Assembly: GCA_022749755.1 (NCBI GenBank)
Contig: CM040452.1
Coordinates: 10,372,350 to 10,436,349, forward strand
Length of the DNA stretch: 64,000 bases
From: Azadirachta indica
Lineage: Eukaryota > Streptophyta > Magnoliopsida > Sapindales > Meliaceae
Direction: 5' to 3'
Made by a program: the position numbers and the translations under genes. Shown here in pieces: positions 55,488-64,000 of the stretch. Within the stretch, counting starts at the first letter, position 1. Each line of letters starts with the position of its first letter. The notes under the pieces are model-generated. The model saw only the letters and a list, made by a program, of their open reading frames with translations. It ran no database searches and was not told where the DNA came from.

Positions 55488-56304
55488 TGATACGAAAATC
55501 ACCAATAACATGATGAAACCTAACACCAAATATAGTAACGAACCCCAAAATTTTCCCAAAACGTAAGTTTATTGAGTTTCAACCCGATACCTATGTAGAT
55601 AAGGACCAAAACTATGATTACTCAAATGCTACATCAAGAATCCTTAAGAAAACACTTATGAATATAGATGATAAGTTTGGTTGTTTTGAACGCCATAAAA
55701 AATTAAACTTGAAGAGTTCAAGAAAAAGAAGCTGTAAGAAATAACTTAACACTCAAATTTGTTGTTTCATTTAAAAAATAAAAATCTTTTTACAAGCAAA
55801 TACAAAGGGCAAGTGTCAAAAATTAGGCCAATAATCCTACCTAACTATTTAACAAACTAAATACAAATTTTATAACTTTTAAAACTACAAATTTCAAACA
55901 TAAAAATGTAAGCAATGATGTTATAGGTATATTACATAAACAATGATGTCATATGTATTTTGATGTAAGCAATGACATTATACGTGTATGATGTAAGTGA
56001 TTACATCATTTAAAATTCTTAAAATTACACAAACGGACTATAATTTCTGAATATTTACACATTAATCTTCTTCGTCTTTGAATGCTTGAATGATGTTCAT
56101 TGAGCCTACTTCTTTAAGACGTGTATTTTGAATTGTATTTGAATCATAAATCTTTTTAATTAGTCTATTTAAAACACTTTGTAATGTCTTGGCTCTAGTT
56201 CTTGTAATCAGTCCACTCGACACGCTTAGCAAATCATATAACTACTGTAATTGAGTATTTCTAACCTTATGTGAGAGTTTCTCCTCTTATTTGCATGGTT
56301 GCAC
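55488..56304 (-). repeat. LTR-A, 5' LTR of A3, head-to-head with the next LTR
   Basis: Begins TGATACGAAAATC. Its sense 5' terminus is cut so that it meets the TGATGCAAACG start of the forward LTR at 56,305. The ACGT/TGATGTAA cluster at about 55,905-56,000 is expanded, with four spaced units. Confidence 0.87.
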
Positions 56305-57157
56305 TGATGCAAACGATTGTGCAACCACGTAAACAAGAGGAGAACTTTAGACATAAGGTTGGAGACACTTCATTACAACATCTATATGATTCACTAAGCG
56401 TGCCGAGTGGACCAATTACAGGAGTTAGAGCCAAGACATTGGAAAGTGTCTTAAATGGACTAATTATGAAGATGTGTGATTTAAATACAATTCAAGGTAC
56501 ACGTCTTGAAGAATTAGGCTCAGTGAACATTATTCAAGCGATCAGAGTCCAAGAAGACTAATATGAAAATGTTCGAAAATTATAGTACATTTATGTAGTT
56601 TTAAGAATGTTAAAATGATGTAATCACTTACATCATGCACATTCGACGTTATTGCTTACGTCATATGTATATGACGTCATTGCTTACATTTTTATGTTTG
56701 AAATTTGTAAGTTTTAAAAGTCATAAAGTTTAAATTTATTTTGTCAAATTGTTAGGTAAGATTGATAGCCTAACTTTTGACATTTTCCCTTTATATTTTG
56801 CCTATAAAAAGACTTTGATTTCTTGAAATAAGACAAGCAATTTGAGTGTTAAGTTATTTCTTACAAGTTCTTATTCTTGAACTCTTCAAGTTTAATTTCT
56901 TGTGGCGTTTAAAACAACCAAACTTATCATCTAAATTTTTAAGTTAAGGATCTTGGTGTGGCGTTTAAAACAACCAAACTTATCGTCTAAATTTTTAAGT
57001 TAAGGATCTTGGTGTAGCGTTTGAGTAAATCATAGTCTTATTCTTATCTTTATAGATATCGGGTCAAAGCTCAATAAAGTTGTGTCTTGGAAAAATCTTG
57101 GTGTTCTTTACTACATTCGTGTTGGGTTTCGTCACACTATTGGCGAGGTTCGTATCA
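56305..57157 (+). repeat. LTR-A, 5' LTR of A4
   Basis: TGATGCAAACG...GTTCGTATCA. It contains pol-tail codons (GPITGVRAKTLESVLNGLIMK, 56,271-56,561), the ACGT cluster (about 56,615-56,690), a TATAAAAAG box near 56,802, and a 51-bp direct repeat near 56,902-57,010 (TAAATTTTTAAGTTAAGGATC twice). Confidence 0.88.
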
Positions 57158-57159
57158 TT

Positions 57160-57171
57160 TGATATCAGAGC
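57160..57171 (+). other. PBS of A4, decayed iMet type
   Basis: TGATATCAGAGC, one change from TGGTATCAGAGC, two bases after the LTR. Confidence 0.8.
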
Positions 57172-57694
57172 TTTGGTTCCAAGGCAAGCTTAAATTATCT
57201 TTTATATTTTTGTTGTTCCTTTACTTCTTCAATTATATTCTGAAAAAAAAAAAGAAATACAAAAAAATATATATATTGTGGCCAAATTCCTCCTTGATTG
57301 GTCCCAATTCCAATTTTGTGTTTTATTTCCTTCAATTTATTTCGAGTTCATATTTTCATTTCTACTTCCTAAAAGAAAAAAAGAAGTAAAGCAAAAAAAA
57401 GAGAAAAAAAAAGAGAGAATTGTTGTTAATCTATTATATTCATAATTTATTGTAATATTGGCCTAATATTCTTTATTCTTGATCCAATATTGTCATTGCT
57501 TGCATCAATTTCTTAAGAATTGTTTATTGAATCTTGTGATTTGTTTTGGTTGCTTCTCATCTTAAAATTGTCACTGAAATTTTGATTAAGAATATGCGAG
57601 TGTGAGAACATTTGAGTGCTTAAGCACGAGAGTGAGTAAAAACACGTGAGGGAGTACTTGTGAGGTTTCTAACTTTATTTTACAGATTTTAAAT
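57172..57694 (+). other. A4 leader
   Basis: Untranslated leader, the inverted counterpart of 54,945-55,473, with A-rich runs at about 57,241-57,272 and 57,371-57,418. Confidence 0.75.
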
Positions 57695-58600
57695 ATGTCT
57701 CACAATCAAGAAGAAAATTCAACCTCGGGGGTACAACAACTAACCACCCCGAACCTACAATTGCAGGCGTTATTGCGGAAGATGAGGCAGATAATGAGAG
57801 CTGAGTTAGAACCAATCCATGAAAGGATGGATAGGTTGGAAGAAGAGACATCAAGAGGGCAACATCAAAACTCTTCCATTAGACAAACCACCTAGGCAAG
57901 TGCAACCAAGGGTACAATGGTGTAATGTTGAGGATGATGAGGAGTTAGATGAATCACTAATAAACCGGAGCAGGAATTTGCATAGTTATGGGAATAGAGA
58001 AGATAGGTTGGGTAGACTTAAGTTGGATGATGATTTAGGAAGTATTAAGGTAAAAATTCTACTGTTCCAAGGTAAAAACGATCTTAAAGCTTATTTAGAG
58101 TAGGAGAAAAAAATAAAGATGATTTTCGATTATCACAACTACTCCGAGATCAGAAAGGTAAAACTTGCGGCTATTGAATTTACTGATTATGCTATTATTT
58201 GGTGGGATCAATTGTTGAAGGATAGGAGAAGAAATCAAGAACATCCTGTTGAAACGTGGGTTGAGATGAAGACAATAATGAGAAGACATTTCATTCCAAA
58301 CTACTACCATCGAGAGTTGTTCAACAAATTGCAGCATGTAACTCAAGGATCTAAAAACATAGATGAATACTACAAAGAGATGGAAGTTGTTATGATCCGA
58401 GCAAATGTAGAGGAGGATAGAGAAGCTACCATGGCTAGATTATTACATGGTTTAAATCGTGAGATAGAAAATGTGGTGGAAATGCAACATTATGTAGAGT
58501 TGATAGATATGGTACACCAAGCCATCAAAGTTCAGCAACAATTGAAGTGAAGAAGCATGGTTATGAGAGGAGCAAGCACGACTGCTACAAACTCATGGAG
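57695..58600 (+). pseudogene. A4 gag
   Basis: MSHNQEENSTSG start at 57,695 and coiled-coil-like segment (57,695-57,895); frame +1 for the acidic part (57,819-58,103, KVKILLFQGKNDLKAYLE); capsid 58,119-58,550 ([37 protein letters not shown]). It is cut at about 58,602 before the zinc knuckle by an inverted LTR-A. The best-preserved family-A capsid in the window, but with one frameshift and one stop (58,100). Confidence 0.85.
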
Positions 58601-58602
58601 AT

Positions 58603-59372
58603 TGATACAAACCTCGCCAATAACGTGACGAAACCTAACACCGAATATAGTAAAGAACCCCAAGATTTCCCAAGATGCAAATTTATTGAGTCTTGATCCG
58701 ATACCTATCTAGATAAAAATAAGACTATGATTTACTCAAACGCCACACCAAGATCCTTAAGAAAATACTTAAAAATCTAGATGATAAGTTTGGTTGTTTT
58801 GAACGCTACAAGAAATTAATCTTGAAGAGTTCAAGAACAAGAACTTGTAAGAAATAACTTAACACTCAAATTGCCTGTTTCATTTCAAGAAATGAAAACC
58901 TTTTTATAGACAAATTATAAAGGGAAAATGTCCAAAATTAAGCTATCAATCCTACCTAAAAATTTGACAAAATAAATTCAAACTTTATGACTTTTAAAAC
59001 CTACAAATTTCAAACATGAAAACGTAAGCAATGATGTTATATGTGTACGATGTAAGTGATTACATCATTTTAAGATTCTTAAAATTACATAAATGGACTA
59101 TAATTTTCAAACATTTTCATATTGGTTTTCTTGGACTCCGATCGTTTGAATGATGTTCACTAAGCCTAATTTTTCAAGACGTATTTCTTGAATTGTATTT
59201 AAATCACACATCTTTGTAATTAGTCCATTTAAGGTACTTTCCAATGTCTTGGCTCTAGCTCTGACAATCGGTCCACTCGGCACGCTTAGCGAATCATATA
59301 GATTCTGTAATTGAGTATCTCCAACCTTATGTCTGAGGTTCTCCTCTTGTTTACATGGTTGCACAACTTCGT
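58603..59372 (-). repeat. LTR-A, reverse, truncating A4 gag
   Basis: TGATACAAACCTCGCC at 58,603 to about 59,372, where the last eight bases of the sense 5' end are missing. It encodes the pol tail on the minus strand (59,107-59,364). It lies inverted to LTR-A at 56,305. No TSD or internal sequence on either side. Confidence 0.85.
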
Positions 59373-59429
59373 TACAACCTATAAAGTTGAGACAACCTAT
59401 ACTTGGGAGTTACAAGTGCAACTTCAAAC
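59373..59429 (+). other. Junction scrap resembling the end of the Athila LTR
   Basis: GAGACAACCTATACTTGGGA (59,390-59,409) and flanking GTTACAA words resemble 24,579-24,610, the last bases of LTR-D. Too short to classify firmly. Confidence 0.35.
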
Positions 59430-60880
59430 TTATTCTCCATTTCTTCCTACAAATAAGTGCTATAAACAAGTGAGTCTATACAATCAATAAAAGAACACTT
59501 ATCTTTAGTAGAAATAGAAGGAATTGATAAAGAATCAAACACTTTATATTGGACAGTTTCTCCCAATATTGTCATTGATAGCCTCCCATTTTGGACATCA
59601 ATAATTGTGTTGGTAGTTGCCATGAATGGTCTACCAAGAAGAATTTATGCTCTTTGTCCTTTGAGGGTGTTCCTTCCATCTCCAAAACCACAAAGTCCAC
59701 TGGTACAATGAGCTTGTCTACTTGCACCAACAAATCTTCAATTATTCCCTTTGGATATTTAACTGACTAATCCGCAAGTTGAAGTGTCATAGTTGTAGGC
59801 TTAAGCTTCCCTAAACCTAGTTGCAAGTATATAGAGTATGGCATTAGATTACTACTTGCTCCCAAGTCTAGCATGGCTTTAGCTATGTTCTTATCTCCCA
59901 TAGTTATGTTTATGTTGAAACTTCCAGGATCTTTCAATTTTGGAGGCAAATTTTGTTGAAGCACTGCACTGGCAACTTCTGAGACCATGACTTTCTCATT
60001 CTTCTCATATCTTCTCTTTTTGGTGTTAAGTTCCTTGAAAAATTTTTCATATGATGGTATATTTCTAATAACATCCAAAAGAGGTAAGTTAATATCAACC
60101 TTAGAAAGCATCTCAAAAATCTCAGAAAATTATTTATCTTGCTTATTTTCTCTTAAACGGTGCGGATAAGGAATTTGAGGCCTATAAGGCTCGGTTGCCT
60201 TATGAAAGGATGGAGTAGAAGCTGAATCCTTCTTTTCGCTCTTCTCAGAATGCTTAGAAGGTTGGGGATCTTTAGCTTGTTCTTCTTTGGAAACTTCTTG
60301 CTCCCCATTTTCTGCATCAAGTGGTAAATCATTAGAATTTTCATTATCAAAATGTTTGTTAATAATTTTACCACTCCGTAAGACTGTAACAGCTTTCGCT
60401 TGCTTGGGTTGGCTAGGTAGCTTTCCTTTTTGATGTCCTTGCATGTGTTCTGAAAGTTGCCCAACTTGCATTTTTACCGTCTTCATAGATGTTTTTAAGG
60501 AATCTAACCTTTGACTATATCTCTCATGGTTTTCTTTACTGACTTGAATGAAGGTGTTCAAGCTCTCCTCTAATGTTGATCTTCTAGGTTGTTCAGGTGA
60601 CATTTTTTGGATTTGATGTTGAATTGGCCTTGAGTTTTGAGCATATGTTGGATTGTTATTAGTCTTCGAAGAGAAATTCGGATGATTTCTCCAACTTAGG
60701 TTATGTGTTTGCAAAACAATCATGTCTTGACCTAGGTTGGTAAGACTCCATCAAATTAGCTTGTTCTTGTTCACCACCTATGTAAGAATCACAAGGCAAA
60801 GAACAAGTGTTAACATTATGCCCATAAATACCACAAATTCCACATACCTTATGAGTTGGCTGGTTATTAGTCGTAAGGAG
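59430..60880 (-). pseudogene. Athila-like gag C-terminus and protease fragment, reversed
   Basis: On the minus strand: zinc-finger CX2CX4HX4C (CGICGIYGHNVNTC, about 60,855-60,814), gag end with LEESLNTFIQVSKENH, QVGQLSEHMQGHQKGKLPSQ and AVTVLRSGK (60,130-60,723), PLLDVIRNIPSYEKFFK, and protease with AMLDLGASSNLMP and LGLGKLKPTTMTLQLAD (59,767-60,111), then a GRPFMATTN-like end near 59,640-59,610. These are Athila/Tat-type gag-protease motifs, and the DLGAS site is intact. A stop near 60,130 splits it. A distinct element from the 1-4,363 type, which lacks this part. Confidence 0.82.
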
Positions 60881-60884
60881 TTTG

Positions 60885-63516
60885 ACTTGAAAAAGGATTT
60901 CAAATCGAGACGAGCCATATATTTTGTTACTCAGCATCGCATAAGGATCATTGCGATGCATTTTAATTTGTAAACAAAGAAGTTGATTATACAAGTTTTT
61001 CAAGGTTGGAATTGTTGAATGCCAAAAGTATGTGAAAAATGATTTCAATTCGAGACAAGCTGCACATTTTGTTACTCAGCATCATGTGACAGATTGAAAA
61101 AATGATTTCGAAGCCGGAATTGTCAAACGCGAAACAAACTCAAAAAACGAATCCAATTCAAGATGGGTTACACGTCTTGCTACTTAGCATCGCGTGAGGA
61201 TCATTACGGTGAATTTTTTTTTAAAAACGGAAAGTTGAAAATGTCCAATTTTCAGTGCTATAATTGTCAAATGCAAAACGGGCTCAGAAAATAATTTTAA
61301 TTCGAGACGAGCCATGTCTTGTTATTTAGCATCGCGTGAGGATCGTTGCATTACATTTTAATTTGAAAATGGAGAAGTTGAAAACAAACAATTTTCTAGG
61401 GCAGAACTGTCAAACGCTGAAAGTACGAGAAAAACAATTTCAATTCGAGACGGGCCACAATCCTATTACTCAGCATCGTGTAAAGATCGTTAGGATGCAT
61501 TTTAATTCGAAAACGGAGATATTTAAAAATATATACGATTTTCAAGGCTTAAATTGTCAAACGTGAAAAGTCCTCGAAAAATGATTTTAAATTCGAAACG
61601 GGCTGCACATCTTGTTACTTAGCATCACGTGAGGATCATTGCGGTAAATTTTAATTCAAAAACAGAGATGTTGAAAAAATAATATTTTTGTGGTCGGAAT
61701 TATCAAATGCCACAAGTACGTGAAAAATGATTTCAATTTGAGACAGGCCACACGTCTTGTTAGTCTTGTTACTTAGTATCACGTGAGGATCATTGCAGTA
61801 TCTTGTAAATCAAAAATAAAGATTTTAAAAACGGTCGATTTTCAAGGTTGGAATTGTCAAAAGCAAAACGGACTCGAAAAATGATTTCAATTCAACATGC
61901 AACACACGTCTTGTAACTCAGCATTGCATGATGATCATTACAATGTATTTTATTTCGAAAAACGGAGAAGTTGAAAACGTGCGATTTTTGATCTAGAATC
62001 GTCAAATGTGAAACAGACTCGGAAAACAATTTCAATTCGAGACGGGTCACATATTTTGTTACTCAGCATTGTGTACAAATTATTATGATGTATTTTAATT
62101 TGAAAACGGAGAAGTTGATTATATAAGATTTTCGCAATTGGAATTGTCAAATGCCAAAAGTATGCGGAAAACAATTTTACTTTGAAAAGGGCAGCACATT
62201 TTGTTACTCAACATCGTGTGAGGATCATCGTGCTGCCTTTTAATTTGAAAACAAAGGAGTTGAAAATGTTTGATTTTTGGGGCCGGAATTGTCAAATGCA
62301 AAATGGACTCAAAAAATGAGTTCAATTCTAGACGGACCACAGATCTTGCTACTCAACATCGCTTGAGAATCCTTATGGTGTATTTTATTTTGAAAAACGG
62401 AGAAGTTGAAAAAGTGCGATTTTTGGGGCGGAATTGTCAAACGGGGAATGGACTCGAAAAATGATTACAATTCGAGACGTGCCACTCATCTTGTTACTCA
62501 GCATTGCATAAAGATCAATGCTGTGCCTTTTAATTTGAAAACAGAGAAGTTAATAAATGTGCGATTTTTGAGGGCTGGAATTGTCAAACGTGAAACAGAT
62601 TCAAAAAACGATTTCAATTCGAGGCAGGCCACACATCTTGTTACTCAACATCATGTAAGGATCGTTGTGTTGTCTTTTAATTCGAAGATGAAAATGTTCA
62701 TTTTTCGGGACCGTAATTGTTAAACGCAAAATGGACTGGAAAAACAATTTCAATTCGAGACGGGGCAGCTCATCCTGCTGCTCAGCATCACGTGAAGATT
62801 ATTACGGCATATTTTATTTCAAAAAACGGAGATGTTGAAAATGTTTGATTTTCGGGGCCGAAATTGTGAAACGTGAAAATTGTTCAAAAAACGATTTCAA
62901 TTCGAAACAGGTCACGTATCTTATTACTCAGCATCGTGTGAGGATCATTGTGGTGCCTTTAAATTTGAAAATAGAGAAGTTGAAAATGTACGACATTCGA
63001 AGTTAGAATTGTCAAACGCGAAACAAACTCGGAAATCGATTTCAATTCAAAACAGGCCATATGTCTTGTTACTTAGCATTGTGTGAGAATCGTTGTGGTG
63101 CCTTTTAATTTAAAAATAGAGAAGTTGAAAATGTACAATATTTGAGGCTAGAATTGTCAAACGCGAAATAGAATCGAAAAATGATTTCAATTCAAGACGG
63201 GTCACACGTCTTGTTGCTCAGCGTCGTGTGTGCATAGTTGTGGTGCCTTTTAAATCGAAAATAGAGAAGTTAAAAATGTTCGATTTTCAAGGCCGGAATT
63301 GTCAAACGTGAAACGGCCTCAAAAAACGATTTCTTTTCGAAATGAGCCACAGGTCTTGTTACTCAGTATCGCATGAGGATCGTTGCGATGCATTTTAATT
63401 TGAAAATGAAGAAAGTGAAAACATACGATTCTTGGGGCCGAAATTATCAAATGGGAAACAAACTCAAAAAATTATTTAAATTCGAGATGGTCCACATGTC
63501 TTGTTACTCAGCATAA
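60885..63516 (+). repeat. Tandem satellite, about 145-bp unit, about 19 units
   Basis: The phase word (TTCAATTCGAGACGGGCC-like) recurs at 60,906, 61,051, 61,159, 61,303, 61,446, 61,594, 61,739, 61,893, 62,038, 62,183, 62,328, 62,473, 62,620, 62,756, 62,903, 63,048, 63,193, 63,338 and 63,483. Most steps are 143-148 bp, many exactly 145, with one short unit (108), one of 136 and one of 154. Each unit has TTGTTACTCAGCATCG and GGAATTGTCAAACGC. Units are roughly 75-90% alike. No coding seen. It ends directly at an Athila LTR. Confidence 0.93.
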
Positions 63517-64000
63517 TGATGAATGTTTAAAAAGTGAGGGTTTATAAAGAGAAATATTATGATTCACACTTAATAATGTTCTTCTATTCCCCAATAATGA
63601 AGCATATTCCTTTATATTGAATTGTAAAACATGAATTGGACTAAATAGTTGGTTTTGCGCAGGTTTCGTATAATGAGCGTATCTTTCAATCCAAATTATC
63701 AATTCATACGATTCTTGGGCTGAACAAACATAAACTCATCATTTCACAACTTTGTAAGCTAAAAGTTGGACTAGTTTGAGCAATTAATGGGACGAAATTG
63801 GGCTTCAACAGAACTCAAGTGCATCTTTGAACCAGCCCAACGTGCTTCTGTATTTGCGCCGTATCTCCCTAAATATGTAACGAAAAATTATATGCTTAGT
63901 TGATCTAGAAAGCTGAGACAGGGATCTAAATTATTTATGTTTTGTACTTTCTCAAATTTCAACTGGTCGGTTACCAAAAAGAGCTATCATTCTAAAAGGG
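63517..64000 (+). repeat. Athila LTR (LTR-D), 5' part, running off window
   Basis: Begins TGATGAATG and follows 23,222-23,700 with about 90% identity, including GAAGCATATTC and GAACCAGCCCAAC words. It may be the 3' LTR of an Athila element containing the satellite, or the 5' LTR of another. Confidence 0.85.

Noticed and set aside
60885..63516. Regularly spaced repeats as a CRISPR array
   Set aside because: The whole 145-bp unit is repeated with no unique spacers, and the context is plant retrotransposons; it is a satellite.
63517..64000. Start of a third copy of the segmental duplication
   Set aside because: Identity to 23,222-23,700 is only about 90% against 98-99% between the two copies; it is just another LTR of the family.

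Overview
The window is plant nuclear DNA made almost entirely of nested, decayed LTR retrotransposons. It is AT-rich by eye, on both strands. The retroelement lineages present are plant-type Ty3/gypsy: Athila-like, CRM-like and a chromodomain-bearing chromovirus. I see no host gene, rRNA, tRNA or CRISPR array. A eudicot is likely; the species cannot be told from this sequence. Athila-like and CRM-like elements together with a 145-bp satellite suggest pericentromeric or centromeric heterochromatin (inference).

Element families, named here for convenience. Athila/LTR-D: primer-binding site (PBS) for tRNA-Asp, Athila-type gag and RT. Family A (CRM-like): LTR-A about 805-850 bp, initiator-Met-tRNA PBS. 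Family B (CRM-like): LTR-B about 847 bp. Family C: a small gypsy element with an internal region of only about 1.1 kb. One chromovirus with LTRs beginning TGTCA/TGTTA. One unassigned 1.3-kb TG...CA insertion, here called F.

Layout. A block of at least 20.8 kb occurs twice in direct orientation, at 1-20,782 and 24,552-46,369, about 98-99% identical by eye. Each copy reads: Athila-like element (+) with an unusual 3' ORF resembling the nucleic-acid-binding proteins of filamentous plant RNA viruses; LTR-A (+); decayed family-B element B0 (-); family-A gag/protease fragment A0 (-); LTR-A (-); A1 integrase and gag fragment (-); full-length family-B element B1 (-) with a TTAGG target-site duplication (TSD); the rest of A1 gag; LTR-A (-); A-type integrase. 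The copies differ by a solo LTR present only in copy 1 (7,400-8,031, empty site in copy 2), by deletions of 1,325, 592 and 33 bp in copy 1 and about 102 and 132 bp in copy 2, and by short tandem duplications.

Between the copies (20,783-23,168) lies the 3' half of a dead chromovirus, then a full Athila LTR (23,222-24,627) that starts copy 2. Right of copy 2 (46,370-56,304) element A3 (-) is broken by element F (46,995-48,331, TSD TCCAC) and by element C (49,012-52,500, TSD ATCAT), which itself holds a solo LTR-A (51,246-52,050, TSD GGTTA). At 56,304/56,305 A3 meets the forward element A4 head to head, making an inverted repeat of about 2.3 kb per arm. Then come an inverted LTR-A, a reversed Athila-like gag/protease fragment (59,430-60,880), about 19 units of a 145-bp satellite (60,885-63,516) and the start of another Athila LTR running off the window.

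No element looks autonomous: every pol carries stops, frameshifts or domain deletions. The best candidates for new biology are the virus-like ORF inside the Athila-like element, the head-to-head A3/A4 palindrome as a possible small-RNA source, and the datable history of duplication and insertion.
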